Assembly (NCBI RefSeq): GCF_003570705.1
Contig: NZ_QWVT01000015.1
Span: forward strand, 124,001-188,000
Length of the DNA: 64,000 nucleotides
Direction of reading: 5' to 3'
DNA from: Mesobacillus zeae
GTDB lineage: Bacteria > Bacillota > Bacilli > Bacillales > Cytobacillaceae
The position numbers and the translations under genes are program-made. The notes under the pieces were generated by a model. That model was given only the letters and a program-made list of their open reading frames with translations, was not told the DNA's origin and ran no database searches. Shown in pieces: positions 1 to 7,866 of the stretch (position 1 is its first letter; the number at the start of each line of letters is the position of its first letter).

Positions 1-139
1 AAGAAGCGCGGATTTAGGGGAACCTTATCACTTTTAACTTGGTTTAATCAAGTTGATCCCACGTGCTGACTGCTCAGTATCCAGGCACTCTGGCAATTAG
101 GGCGCATATAATGATCGTGCAGGCAGAAGGAGGTATCAT

Positions 140-601
140 ATGCACCCATACTACTATGTACAGAATGATTCGGGATACAGACAGAATGAACAGCTTGTGA
201 GGAATATCAGGAAAGCAATAAACGGCGAATACAGCGCTATTCAATGCTATGAAAGACTGGCGCTTATGGCACCGAATGCAAAAGAAAAAAAGCAGATTCA
301 GGAAATCCGCCAGGACGAAAGTAAACACTTCCATCAATTTATGAGGATTTATACAAGTCTTACGGGTAAGCAGCATAGTCCCAAAATTGTTGAGGGTTGT
401 CCGAATCAATATCGGACTGGTTTGGAGTTCGCCTTTCAAGATGAGCAAGAGACCGTTGACTTTTACTTGGGTATTTCTGAAGGGTCCAACGATCCGATCA
501 TAAAGGAAACTTTCCGGCGGGCAGCTGCTGATGAACAAAACCATGCAGTCTGGTTTCTATATTTCCTGACAAACCAGCCTTCACGATACAGAGTCTTTTG
601 A
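140..601 (+). CDS. Ferritin-like/rubrerythrin-like small protein
   Basis: 153 aa. The protein has the repeated helical pattern of a ferritin-like four-helix bundle. Metal-ligand-type residues are visible: an E in NGEYSAI (about residue 30), DESKHF (about 60), an E in DEQETVD (about 100) and DEQNHAVW (about 137). These match the E/ExxH pairs of di-iron ferritin-like proteins such as Bacillus YhjR-type proteins. The start is supported by AGGAGG eight bases upstream of ATG. A hairpin with a T-run follows the stop, so the gene looks monocistronic. The substrate or physiological role (iron handling, peroxide) is inferred from the fold only. Confidence 0.75.
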   Translation: MHPYYYVQNDSGYRQNEQLVRNIRKAINGEYSAIQCYERLALMAPNAKEKKQIQEIRQDESKHFHQFMRIYTSLTGKQHSPKIVEGCPNQYRTGLEFAFQDEQETVDFYLGISEGSNDPIIKETFRRAAADEQNHAVWFLYFLTNQPSRYRVF

Positions 602-622
602 AAAGGCCACTGGCCTTTTTTT
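601..622 (+). terminator. Rho-independent terminator after the ferritin-like gene
   Basis: AAAGGCCA and TGGCCTTT form a tight hairpin followed by a run of T residues immediately after the stop codon at 601. Confidence 0.7.
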
Positions 623-776
623 ATTATGGCAGAAGGTGATTTTTACCTTGTCGATTCAAAAGTTCTAAATACATCAGAATCCTGTCGTTTATGATAGAAT
701 ATTAGGGAGACATCAGATAGGTAGCAGTAGATATTAATATTATAGCGGGTGCTAGCAATTAGGGAGGAACTTTTTC

Positions 777-977
777 TTGGAAGAGAATGCAAAAGTACAG
801 TTAAATGTGCGAATATCCACGAAGACATATGATCAGTTGGACGAAATTGTAAGATATTATCAGGAAAACACGAAGGTTGGAAGAGTCTATAAAGGCGATG
901 TACTGACAGATATTATCGAAAAGTCTTATGATATTATGGAAAAGCAAAAAAAGAGATCTGTTGGCAATAATTATTGA
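777..977 (+). CDS. Small ribbon-helix-helix-like protein
   Basis: 66 aa, TTG start preceded by AGGGAGG. The N-terminus (VQLNVRISTKTYDQLDEIV) has the alternating beta strand followed by a helix seen in Arc/MetJ ribbon-helix-helix DNA-binding proteins. The rest is helical and lysine rich. An extended -10 (TGATAGAAT, about 692-700) lies 75 bases upstream. No partner toxin is adjacent, so a toxin-antitoxin role is not supported. The fold is an inference from sequence pattern. Confidence 0.6.
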   Translation: MEENAKVQLNVRISTKTYDQLDEIVRYYQENTKVGRVYKGDVLTDIIEKSYDIMEKQKKRSVGNNY

Positions 978-1063
978 AAATTTCTATTTTAACACATATT
1001 CAACTTCGTTTATAGAAACATGTTTTAAAATCAAAGGAAATCCATTGAAATTTTGTCTATTTT

Positions 1064-1375
1064 ATGAACTTTTCAATTGATTTCCAGGCGGCGTTCTTGT
1101 ATGATGAGCTTAATAAATGTTATGACAAGGACGTGTTGTTATTGGTTCGTATGTCTGCCGCAAGCATTGCGGGGTTTATCCTTGTATTCGTCGAATCGTA
1201 TATTGTCATGCAGCTAAAGGGATATAAAACAATTGATTTTGGAGGAATAAGCCCATTCGTAAGTATTTGGTCAATGAACTTTTTCCTTGTCTTTTCAATT
1301 TTAACCCAAGTGAAACACTGGTATTTGGCTCGGGAAGAAGAGCGCGAAACTGAATATGCTAAAAACGATCGTTAA
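1064..1375 (+). CDS. Small membrane protein of unknown function
   Basis: 103 aa. Two hydrophobic segments are visible (about residues 28-48 and 62-82), with a charged C-terminus rich in E, R and K. I do not recognise the family. No convincing ribosome binding site precedes ATG 1064, and an in-frame stop lies just upstream at 1046, so the start is constrained but weak. It converges with the small gene on the other strand, with a shared hairpin between them. Confidence 0.5.
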   Translation: MNFSIDFQAAFLYDELNKCYDKDVLLLVRMSAASIAGFILVFVESYIVMQLKGYKTIDFGGISPFVSIWSMNFFLVFSILTQVKHWYLAREEERETEYAKNDR

Positions 1376-1377
1376 TG

Positions 1378-1408
1378 GAATGGATGCCAAATGGCATCCA
1401 TTTTTTTA
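1378..1408. terminator. Bidirectional terminator between convergent genes
   Basis: GGATGCCA and TGGCATCC form a perfect 8-bp stem with A residues on the left and seven T residues on the right. It serves the membrane-protein gene on the plus strand and may also stop the minus-strand gene. Confidence 0.65.
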
Positions 1409-1576
1409 TTTTCTGTCTGTTTCTTCTTCCTGTTCTTTTTCGGAGTCTTCTGCAGCAGCTAGGAGACTTTTAAAGAATAATTCTTCGTTGCATACCATGC
1501 TGTGTTCCGCAGTTTCGGTTGCCCCGCCACTGATTGTGAAAGATTCTTTCGTAGTTCCGCGCTTTAAAGATGACAT
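1406..1576 (-). CDS. Small acidic protein of unknown function
   Basis: 56 aa, beginning MSSLKRGTTKESFTISGG and ending in a Glu-rich tail (EKEQEEETDRK). AAAGGAGAG lies seven bases upstream of the ATG on the minus strand, a strong Bacillus ribosome binding site. The stop overlaps the bidirectional hairpin. There is no recognisable domain. I judge it real because of the ribosome binding site and the terminator. The plus-strand reading frame over the same DNA lacks a ribosome binding site. Confidence 0.55.
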   Translation of the reverse strand: MSSLKRGTTKESFTISGGATETAEHSMVCNEELFFKSLLAAAEDSEKEQEEETDRK

Positions 1577-1742
1577 ATCGGCACTCTCCTTTTAAAGTAA
1601 AGTATTTGCTAATAGCTTATCCTCTTTTAATTGGGCAAAACCACATTCGGAAAAACAATTATGAAAAGGTTTTACATATAGTGATAAGGGTACTGAGAAT
1701 ATCAAAAGACATTTAGTATGATTGGAAGAAAGGGTGTCGCCA

Positions 1743-2379
1743 ATGGCCAGCAAGGTCAACGTAAAAACCAATGGAGTAGAGATGGAGGCGGTAGAGGGAC
1801 AAACCGCTCTTCAGCTGCTGTCAAATAGTTCAATAGAAATTTCCGAACGTTTGCTACCATCCGAGCCTTGGGCCCATTGAGACTTGTGATACATGTATTG
1901 TTGAAATGAATGGAGAACTAGTAAGGTCTTGTTCAACGGTGATTCATCATGGCGACAGAATTGATACTGTCTCACTGGATGTGAAAAAGGCACAGACGAT
2001 GGCGTTGGATAAAATACTATATAATCACGAGCTATACTGCACGCTACTGGCGGAGTGCATAATGCTTCGCTTTGTGACCTAAATGGCACAGTCCTTTCCG
2101 GGGTCGATATTGGAAGGCATAATGCGCTCGATAAAATATATGGTTATTGTTTAAAGAAGGATATTTCCCTGAGAGACAAGGTTATTGTGTTCAACGGCCG
2201 CCTCTCCTCGGAAATACTGTTTGAAAGTTGCTAAAATTGGATGCGTAGTGGTTCTGTCGAAGTCTACGCCGACCGAGCTGGCTTTAAAGCTGGCAGATGA
2301 CTTGGGCATTACAGCAATAGGCTTTATCAGAGGGAATTCCATGAATGTGTATACACACAACGGGTGGATTAAACAATAA
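1743..2379 (+). pseudogene. Decayed fdhA'-'fdhD fusion (formate dehydrogenase remnant)
   Basis: The first part (1743-2042) encodes the N-terminal 2Fe-2S domain of a Bacillus YjgC/YrhE-type formate dehydrogenase alpha subunit. It starts MASKVNVKTNGVEMEA and, after a frameshift near 1848, continues with HPSLGPIETCDTCIVEMNGE and KILYNHELYC. At about 2042 the sequence jumps directly into the middle of FdhD, the accessory sulfurtransferase (ATGGVHNASLCDLNG, DIGRHNALDK), with another frameshift near 2231 before STPTELALKLADD and GFIRGNSMNVYTH. The catalytic body of fdhA and the first half of fdhD are missing. An internal deletion joining two neighbouring genes explains this, and no product is expected. 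Confidence 0.85.
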
Positions 2380-2436
2380 GGAATTAAATCATGTTAGGAT
2401 GAAAGAAAAAGTGGCAGCCATAGGCAGGTGAAGAAA

Positions 2437-2952
2437 ATGAATGAAATACCGGACCATTTGAAAAAAGGGCTGGATATTCTTTTTGTCGGGTTTAACCCGG
2501 GGATGGTGTCTGGAGAAACCGGGCACCATTACGCCAATAAAAACAACAGATTTTGGAGAATCCTCCATGCGTCCGGCCTTACACCGAGAAAGTATGAGTC
2601 ATCCGAAGATTATAAACTGCCTGATCTTGGCTATGGCCTGACTAATATTGTAGCAAGGGCAACAAAGGCAGCAGATGAAATAACAAAAGAGGAGTATAGA
2701 GAAGGCAGGGAAGTGCTGAGAGGAAAAATCCAGTTCTACCAGCCGGGAACCGTTTGTTTTGTTGGAAAAGGAGTTTATCAGGAGTACACAGGAAAAAAGA
2801 AAGTAGACTGGGGATTCCAGAGTAATAGCACAGTACCTGGAGTGAAAGATTTCGTTGCTCCGTCTTCAAGCGGCCTTGTCAGGATGAACATGAAGGAGAT
2901 TGTGGATATTTATCGGATGCTTGCTGAGAAGCACCGTATGGAAAAGAGGTAA
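2437..2952 (+). CDS. mug: G:T/U mismatch-specific DNA glycosylase (Mug family)
   Basis: 171 aa, a member of the uracil-DNA glycosylase superfamily that removes U or T mispaired with G. The family motif GFNPG (near residue 20) and GHHYANKNNRFW (near 32) form the base-recognition pocket. A C-terminal VPSSS-like element (VAPSSSGLVRMN, near 140) corresponds to the leucine-loop motif. AGGTGAAG sits just before ATG 2437, so I prefer it over an in-frame GTG nine bases upstream. It follows the fdh remnant without a clear terminator. Confidence 0.85.
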   Translation: MNEIPDHLKKGLDILFVGFNPGMVSGETGHHYANKNNRFWRILHASGLTPRKYESSEDYKLPDLGYGLTNIVARATKAADEITKEEYREGREVLRGKIQFYQPGTVCFVGKGVYQEYTGKKKVDWGFQSNSTVPGVKDFVAPSSSGLVRMNMKEIVDIYRMLAEKHRMEKR

Positions 2953-3034
2953 AAAAAAACCTGCAAAAGCAGGGCCTCTTCCGTCCGTACAGTGGTTAAG
3001 TGTCCCGCAACAAGCGAATGTTCGGAAGAGGCAT
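2952..3034 (-). ncRNA. Candidate small structured RNA with its own terminator
   Basis: On the minus strand a 10-bp perfect stem (positions 3023-3032 with 2974-2983, CGGAAGAGGC on the plus strand) encloses a 39-base conserved-looking loop. It is immediately followed by a second hairpin, CCTGC-TTTT-GCAGG, and nine T residues: an intrinsic terminator. No open reading frame fits. A TAAAAT -10-like box lies about 10 bases upstream of the stem. The structure is seen directly. Expression and identity are unknown; I considered the sporulation RNA CsfG but cannot confirm it. Confidence 0.5.
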
Positions 3035-3146
3035 TCCTATTTTACCACAAAATGACGATAATAAGCTTGGAAAATGCCGCTAGCTTTTCATTTTTCTATA
3101 AAAAATGTTATGATAGCTTTGATTTGAATCAAAGGAGATGATACAT

Positions 3147-3581
3147 ATGGCGAAAAAAGGATACTTCCTAATGGCCAATGGCGAAAAAATCGAGTTTGAA
3201 CTTTATCCTAACGAAGCACCAGGAACAGTTGCGAATTTTGAAAAGCTAGCTAATGAAGGATTCTATAACGGCCTTACGTTCCACCGTGTTATTCCTGGGT
3301 TTGTATCTCAGGGAGGATGCCCTAACGGAACAGGCACAGGCGGCCCTGGGTACACCATTAAATGCGAAACTGTAGGAAATCCGCATAAGCATGAAGCTGG
3401 ATCTCTTTCAATGGCACACGCAGGGAAAGACACAGGCGGAAGCCAGTTCTTTATCGTTCATGAGCCACAGCCCCATTTAAATGGTGTCCATACTGTTTTT
3501 GGAAAAGTGACTTCCGGACTTGAAACAGCGAAAGCCATGAAAAATGGCGATGTAATGGAAAAAGTGGTCGTGGAAGACTAA
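3147..3581 (+). CDS. ppiB: Peptidyl-prolyl cis-trans isomerase B (cyclophilin)
   Basis: 144 aa, close to the 143 aa of Bacillus PpiB. Cyclophilin signatures are intact: [13 protein letters not shown] (catalytic Arg of the FHR motif), [17 protein letters not shown] and HTVFGKV. It accelerates proline isomerisation during protein folding in the cytoplasm. AAAGGAG at 3131-3137 is correctly spaced for ATG 3147 and abuts the ATG at 3138, so the later start is chosen. A hairpin with T-run ends the transcript. Confidence 0.95.
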   Translation: MAKKGYFLMANGEKIEFELYPNEAPGTVANFEKLANEGFYNGLTFHRVIPGFVSQGGCPNGTGTGGPGYTIKCETVGNPHKHEAGSLSMAHAGKDTGGSQFFIVHEPQPHLNGVHTVFGKVTSGLETAKAMKNGDVMEKVVVED

Positions 3582-3583
3582 TG

Positions 3584-3613
3584 GAAGAGGGCCTTCGGGC
3601 TCTTTTTTTTATT
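3584..3613 (+). terminator. Terminator of ppiB
   Basis: AGAGGGCC-TTC-GGGCTCT followed by eight T residues directly after the ppiB stop. Confidence 0.7.
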
Positions 3614-3693
3614 AGAGAGATTCTTTGAGAGCCTATGACGGATAAGGGTCTGATCTCTTTGTGAAAAAAATATGAACTAATTGTGAACGGATT

Positions 3694-3723
3694 GTGACAT
3701 TTTAATATTTTTTCTGGTAAAAT
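3694..3723 (+). promoter_or_regulatory. Sigma-A-like promoter with extended -10
   Basis: GTGACA (weak -35) is followed 18 bases later by TGGTAAAAT, an extended -10. It lies 35 bases upstream of the TTG-started small membrane gene. TTGTGA occurs three times in the preceding 50 bases. I see no clean palindrome there. Confidence 0.4.
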
Positions 3724-3757
3724 AGTGATAAATCAATGAAAACTGGAGGGAAAGGTT

Positions 3758-3958
3758 TTGGGTAAACTCCTCACCTATTTTTATTTAACCATTGCCGGTT
3801 ATTGTGTTGTAAGCGTATTCTTGACCATTGCTTCACATCAATACCAGCATACGATATTATCACTATTCCTTTTAATGTTCAATGTTGCTCTTTTCATGAT
3901 TTTCAGGAAAGAAGGCAGAGTTCCGCAGCTTAGGCTGATCAAAGGCTATAAAAGATAA
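3758..3958 (+). CDS. Small membrane protein of unknown function
   Basis: 66 aa, TTG start with GGAGGGAAA upstream. Two hydrophobic helices (about residues 4-24 and 32-48) are followed by a basic tail (RKEGRVPQLRLIKGYKR), suggesting an N-in/C-in topology with the tail in the cytoplasm. It converges with qoxD and shares a bidirectional terminator. Family not recognised. Confidence 0.6.
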   Translation: MGKLLTYFYLTIAGYCVVSVFLTIASHQYQHTILSLFLLMFNVALFMIFRKEGRVPQLRLIKGYKR

Positions 3959-3992
3959 AAAGCAGGCATCCAATTTGGATACCTGCTGATGT
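3958..3992. terminator. Bidirectional terminator between small membrane gene and qoxD
   Basis: AGCAGG-ATCC and GGAT-CCTGCT pair around AATTT. Plus-strand T-run GTTTTTCTT and minus-strand TTTTTATC are both present, so it can end the qox operon transcript and the convergent gene. Confidence 0.7.
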
Positions 3993-3997
3993 TTTTC

Positions 3998-4297
3998 TTA
4001 GTGGGAGTGTCCGGAGAACATGACCCAAATGGAACCTGCAACGATGACGACTGCAATGAAGGCTGCATACAGGATGTTGATTGTCAGCGCTGCTTTATCT
4101 TCTCCTTCATTCATATGCATGAACATATAAAGCTGAAGAGCTGCCTGGGTAACGGCGAGAGAGCCGATGATCCAAATAATTGTATTCATGGGCAACGAAG
4201 TTTGCAATGCTACCCATGCAGCTCCAAATGTGAGCAGAAGAGACATGAAGAAACCGATAACGTGGCTGATAGGGAAACTTTTTGTTGTTTTTTCCAT
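3998..4297 (-). CDS. qoxD: Cytochrome aa3 quinol oxidase subunit IV
   Basis: 99 aa with three transmembrane segments. It carries the family motif QLYMFMHMNEGE between helices 2 and 3. Small accessory subunit of the menaquinol-oxidising heme-copper oxidase. The C-terminus is shorter than that of B. subtilis QoxD (about 124 aa), lacking the His-rich tail. The ATG abuts the qoxC stop, so it is last in the minus-strand operon qoxABCD. Confidence 0.92.
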   Translation of the reverse strand: MEKTTKSFPISHVIGFFMSLLLTFGAAWVALQTSLPMNTIIWIIGSLAVTQAALQLYMFMHMNEGEDKAALTINILYAAFIAVVIVAGSIWVMFSGHSH

Positions 4298-4903
4298 TTA
4301 AGACACCAACCCTGCTAAATATACGAACGTAAAGATGAAAATCCATACAACGTCCAGAAAGTGCCAGTATAATCCGATAATAAAAGTTTTTCGGGCAGTT
4401 ACTGGCGTTAAGCCGCGCTGTAGGAGCTGTATGATCAGCAGGACCGCCCAGCCGATCCCCAAAGTTACGTGAAGGCCGTGCGTACCCAGAAGTACGAAGA
4501 AGCTTGAAAGAAAAGCGCTCGTCTGCATTGTTGCTCCTTGATGTACATAATGGGTGAACTCCTGGATTTCCATGTAAAGGAATCCTCCGCCCAGCAACAG
4601 GGTAATGACGAGCCATACCAGCATTCCTTTTAGCTGGTGACGGCGCATTTCAAAAATGGCGATTCCCATTGTAAAGCTGCTTGTCAAGAGCAGCATCGTC
4701 TGGATCATGACATCTTTGATGATAAAGAGATCTTGCTGCATCGGGCCGCCAGCATGCCGATGGCCAAGTACGCCATATACGCCAAACAGTGTCGCGAAAA
4801 GGACGATTTCGGCGCCTAGGAAGATCCAGAAACCTAAAATGTTCATTCTGTTTTGTTCCGTCTGGTATTCGAGCGGAAGGGCAGTATCGATTTTAGCTGA
4901 CAT
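4298..4903 (-). CDS. qoxC: Cytochrome aa3 quinol oxidase subunit III
   Basis: 201 aa, heme-copper oxidase subunit III fold with five predicted transmembrane helices. Motifs include NRMNILGFWIFLGAEIVLFAT near the N-terminus, GTHGLHVTLGIGW (about residue 139) and FIIGLYWHFLDVVWIFIF near the C-terminus. It overlaps the end of qoxB by 11 bases, consistent with translational coupling. Confidence 0.95.
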   Translation of the reverse strand: MSAKIDTALPLEYQTEQNRMNILGFWIFLGAEIVLFATLFGVYGVLGHRHAGGPMQQDLFIIKDVMIQTMLLLTSSFTMGIAIFEMRRHQLKGMLVWLVITLLLGGGFLYMEIQEFTHYVHQGATMQTSAFLSSFFVLLGTHGLHVTLGIGWAVLLIIQLLQRGLTPVTARKTFIIGLYWHFLDVVWIFIFTFVYLAGLVS

Positions 4904-6869
4904 GGTTTTTCACTCCTTTGCCTACATTTCTCCAGCTGCTTTCCGTTTTGATAATTTCGTCTTTATGGACATGGAATCCCTCATCATAATCAAATGACCG
5001 GAAAATCAGCCCAGCGAAGATGCCGATTGATGCGATGGCTGCTGCAATTGTCCATTCAAAGACAAGGAAGAAGCCTGCGACAAGGAAGACGTTGCCCATA
5101 TAGAACGGAATCCATGTATTGCTAGGCATGTGGATTTCTTCAATTTCATCTTCATTTAATGTTTTAATCTCATTATTCTTTTTCATATGCCAGAAAGCAT
5201 CAAGACTTTTCACTTCTGGAAGCACAGCAAAGTTATAATGTTGAACTGGTGAAGCTGTAGCCCATTCCAATGTCCTTGCATCCCATGGATCATTTGAAAT
5301 GTTCCTGTCAGCATAGCGTGCGCTCCAATAGATGTTGTAGACGAGTACCGCAAAGCCGGCTGCCAGAATAATTGCTCCAATAGCAGATGTCAGCATAAGC
5401 GGTCCGAAGCCGGTTTCTTCGGAATATGTGTATGCACGGCGTACCGCACCATCAAGGCCAAGGAAGAACATTGGCATGAACGTAAGGTTAAACCCAATTG
5501 TGAATAGCCAGAAATGCCATTTGCCGATTTTTTCGTTGAGTATATAGCCGAACATTTTCGGCCACCAGTAGTAGAATGCTGCAAACAGCGGGAATACGAC
5601 ACCTGGTATCAGTACATAGTGGAAATGGGCTACAAGGAACAGGGTGTTGTGATATTGATAGTCAGCCGCAGCCATTGCAAGCATGACGCCTGTCACACCT
5701 CCAATGACAAAGTTTGGAACGAAAGCAAGCGCCCAAAGCATGGCCGTTGTAAACTTAATTCGCCCTTTTCTCATGGTAAACAGCCAGTTAAAGACCTTTA
5801 CTCCTGTCGGTATGGCAATCATCATGGTGGTGATGGAGAAAAAGGAGTTAGCTGCTGAGCTGTTGCCCATCGTAAAGAAGTGATGCACCCATACTAGCAT
5901 ACTCAATACGGCAATCAGGGTAATGGAAATAACCATGCTCTTATAGCCGTACAATGTTTTACGGGCAAAAGTAGAGATCACTTCTGATAGTATTCCAAAT
6001 GCCGGAAGGACAACGATGTACACTTCAGGGTGGCCCCAAAGCCAGAACAGGTTGGCCCAAAGCATGTCCATGCCTCCACCCGATATTGTAAAGAAGTGAG
6101 TGCCGAAAATCCGGTCAAAAGTCATCAGGGCAAGTGCAACAGTGAAAATAGGGAAGCTGGCAACAATAATGATGCTTGTAATGAACGATGTCCATGTAAA
6201 CATTGGCATCTTAAGCATTGTCATACCTTTAATTCTCATTTTCAGGATCGTAACAACAAAGTTGATTCCTGACATCAAAGTTCCTGCCCCGGCAATCTGC
6301 AGGGCGACCGCGTAAAAGTTATTTCCGATCCCTGGGCTGAATTCCTTTCCGGCAAGCGGGAAATAGGAGGTCCAGCCTGCATCCGGCGAGCCGCCGATTA
6401 CAAAAGAAATATTGAACAACATGGCCCCACTGAATGTGAGCCAGAAACTAAGCGCGTTCAACTGCGGAAAAGCAACATCACGTGCGCCGATTTGCAAAGG
6501 CACAACGAAATTCATGACACCAATGAGGAGAGGCATTGCTACAAAGAGAATCATAACGACGCCATGAGTTGTGAAAACTTCATTGTAATGCTGGGCGTCG
6601 AGGAAAGTATTCTCAGGAACTGAGGTTTGTGCCCTCATCATCAACCCATCCACACCACCGCGAAAGAACATGAGGATTCCGACAAGGATATAAAGAATCC
6701 CGATTTTCTTATGGTCAACAGTTGTCAGCCAATCCTTCCACAGCCATTTCCATTTTTTAAAATAAGTCAGGGCAGCTACTGCGCCAACCGACGTGAGAAC
6801 AATGGCAATCTGAGAAGCCAGAATTAGTGGATCCCCTGTTACAAAAAATTCACTCCAATTAATGCCCAT
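4893..6869 (-). CDS. qoxB: Cytochrome aa3 quinol oxidase subunit I
   Basis: 658 aa, the catalytic heme-copper subunit that reduces O2 and pumps protons. Visible motifs: THGVVMILF (low-spin heme His), WGHPEVYIVVLPAFG (CuB His and cross-linked Tyr), HHFFTMG (CuB His pair) and LVAHFHYVL (heme ligands). GGAGGTGAACAC precedes the ATG at 6869, so this start is preferred to one 36 bases upstream inside qoxA. It overlaps the 3' end of qoxA by 11 bases. Confidence 0.96.
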   Translation of the reverse strand: MGINWSEFFVTGDPLILASQIAIVLTSVGAVAALTYFKKWKWLWKDWLTTVDHKKIGILYILVGILMFFRGGVDGLMMRAQTSVPENTFLDAQHYNEVFTTHGVVMILFVAMPLLIGVMNFVVPLQIGARDVAFPQLNALSFWLTFSGAMLFNISFVIGGSPDAGWTSYFPLAGKEFSPGIGNNFYAVALQIAGAGTLMSGINFVVTILKMRIKGMTMLKMPMFTWTSFITSIIIVASFPIFTVALALMTFDRIFGTHFFTISGGGMDMLWANLFWLWGHPEVYIVVLPAFGILSEVISTFARKTLYGYKSMVISITLIAVLSMLVWVHHFFTMGNSSAANSFFSITTMMIAIPTGVKVFNWLFTMRKGRIKFTTAMLWALAFVPNFVIGGVTGVMLAMAAADYQYHNTLFLVAHFHYVLIPGVVFPLFAAFYYWWPKMFGYILNEKIGKWHFWLFTIGFNLTFMPMFFLGLDGAVRRAYTYSEETGFGPLMLTSAIGAIILAAGFAVLVYNIYWSARYADRNISNDPWDARTLEWATASPVQHYNFAVLPEVKSLDAFWHMKKNNEIKTLNEDEIEEIHMPSNTWIPFYMGNVFLVAGFFLVFEWTIAAAIASIGIFAGLIFRSFDYDEGFHVHKDEIIKTESSWRNVGKGVKNHVS

Positions 6870-7866
6870 TGTGTTCACCTCCGTGTGAATCGTTAGTCTC
6901 TTCATTCATATTTCCATGCTGGCTATGATCCGTTCCATGTTGATTGTGATCGGTTTCCAGTTTTTCTTCTTTAAATATCTTTCCAGGATAGCCATGTTCA
7001 CGTTTATAAAGTTCTGGTTTAATATAATTCTGTGACTGTCCCTTGGAATGGTCCACCCAATCAAGATGTGTATTAGAGAATGTTTTTCTGCCAAGATGCG
7101 AAGGTTCAAGCATTTTTTCATATTCTTTTTCGGAAAGTTTAGGAGCTGTCGCTTTGACCTCCTTAACCCATTTGTCAAAGTCTTTTTGGGTTTGAGACTG
7201 GACTTCAAATTCCATTTCAGCATAGCCTTTCCCGTTAAAGTTTGTATTCCGGCCCATATACGAACCAGGGTTGTCAGCAACAAGATAAAGCTGAGTTTCA
7301 GCGTTTGCCATGGAGTACTTTTGTCCGCCAAGCGACGGAATCCAGAAGCTCTGCATGGTGCTTGCAGATGTCAGTCTGAAGTCAATTGGCCTGTCTTCCG
7401 GTATATTTACATAGTTTACTGTTTCGATTCCCTGCTCTGGATAGCTAAAAATCCATTTCCAGTCCGCTGAGGTAACATTGACTACGAGCGGTTCTTTTTC
7501 CTCATAGCCTTTAGGGATTTTATCCAGCGCATAAATTGTTTTAACAGTAGGGATAGTAAGCGCCACAACGATAATGATTGGTATAAGGGTCCAGATAATC
7601 TCAAGCACCGTATTACCATGTTCTTCTGGCGGTTCATAATCAAGGTTTTCTTTTTTTTCCCTGTATTTCCAAACAATAAAGCCGAACAGGGCAAAAACGA
7701 TAATGATGATCGCAAACATCATGACAAGGGAAAAGTTGATTAGGTCAAGAATGCTCCGGGCGGCAGGTCCCTGTGGCTGAAAAACAACCATATTGTTCTC
7801 ACAGCCGCTAAGCAGCACAGCACCTAGCAGGGTAGTGAGGACAAGGGACAATTTGGATGCTTTCAT
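6859..7866 (-). CDS. qoxA: Cytochrome aa3 quinol oxidase subunit II (lipoprotein)
   Basis: 335 aa. Signal peptide with lipobox LLSGC (Cys near residue 22), two transmembrane helices, then a cupredoxin-like domain facing outside. The CuA ligands of cytochrome c oxidases are absent, as expected for a quinol oxidase. The C-terminus is long and His-rich (HNQHGTDHSQHGN...HGGEHNGH). This is an unusual tail that could bind metal; in B. subtilis such a tail is on QoxD. GAAAGGAGC precedes the ATG. First gene of qoxABCD. Confidence 0.95.
   Translation of the reverse strand: MKASKLSLVLTTLLGAVLLSGCENNMVVFQPQGPAARSILDLINFSLVMMFAIIIIVFALFGFIVWKYREKKENLDYEPPEEHGNTVLEIIWTLIPIIIVVALTIPTVKTIYALDKIPKGYEEKEPLVVNVTSADWKWIFSYPEQGIETVNYVNIPEDRPIDFRLTSASTMQSFWIPSLGGQKYSMANAETQLYLVADNPGSYMGRNTNFNGKGYAEMEFEVQSQTQKDFDKWVKEVKATAPKLSEKEYEKMLEPSHLGRKTFSNTHLDWVDHSKGQSQNYIKPELYKREHGYPGKIFKEEKLETDHNQHGTDHSQHGNMNEETNDSHGGEHNGH

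Noticed and set aside
1-139. Partial gene at the left edge
   Set aside because: No frame runs in from the edge with recognisable sequence; only a short hairpin (CTTGGTTTAATCAAG) and the ribosome binding site of the ferritin-like gene were seen.
777-1375. Toxin-antitoxin pair (RHH-like gene plus membrane protein)
   Set aside because: The two genes are separated, the second has no ribosome binding site and neither resembles a known toxin.
4107-4616. 169-aa minus-strand frame across qoxD and qoxC
   Set aside because: It is an alternative frame of two well-conserved qox genes and has no ribosome binding site.
6906-7331. 141-aa minus-strand frame inside qoxA
   Set aside because: Other-frame shadow of qoxA; the qoxA frame has clear domain motifs.
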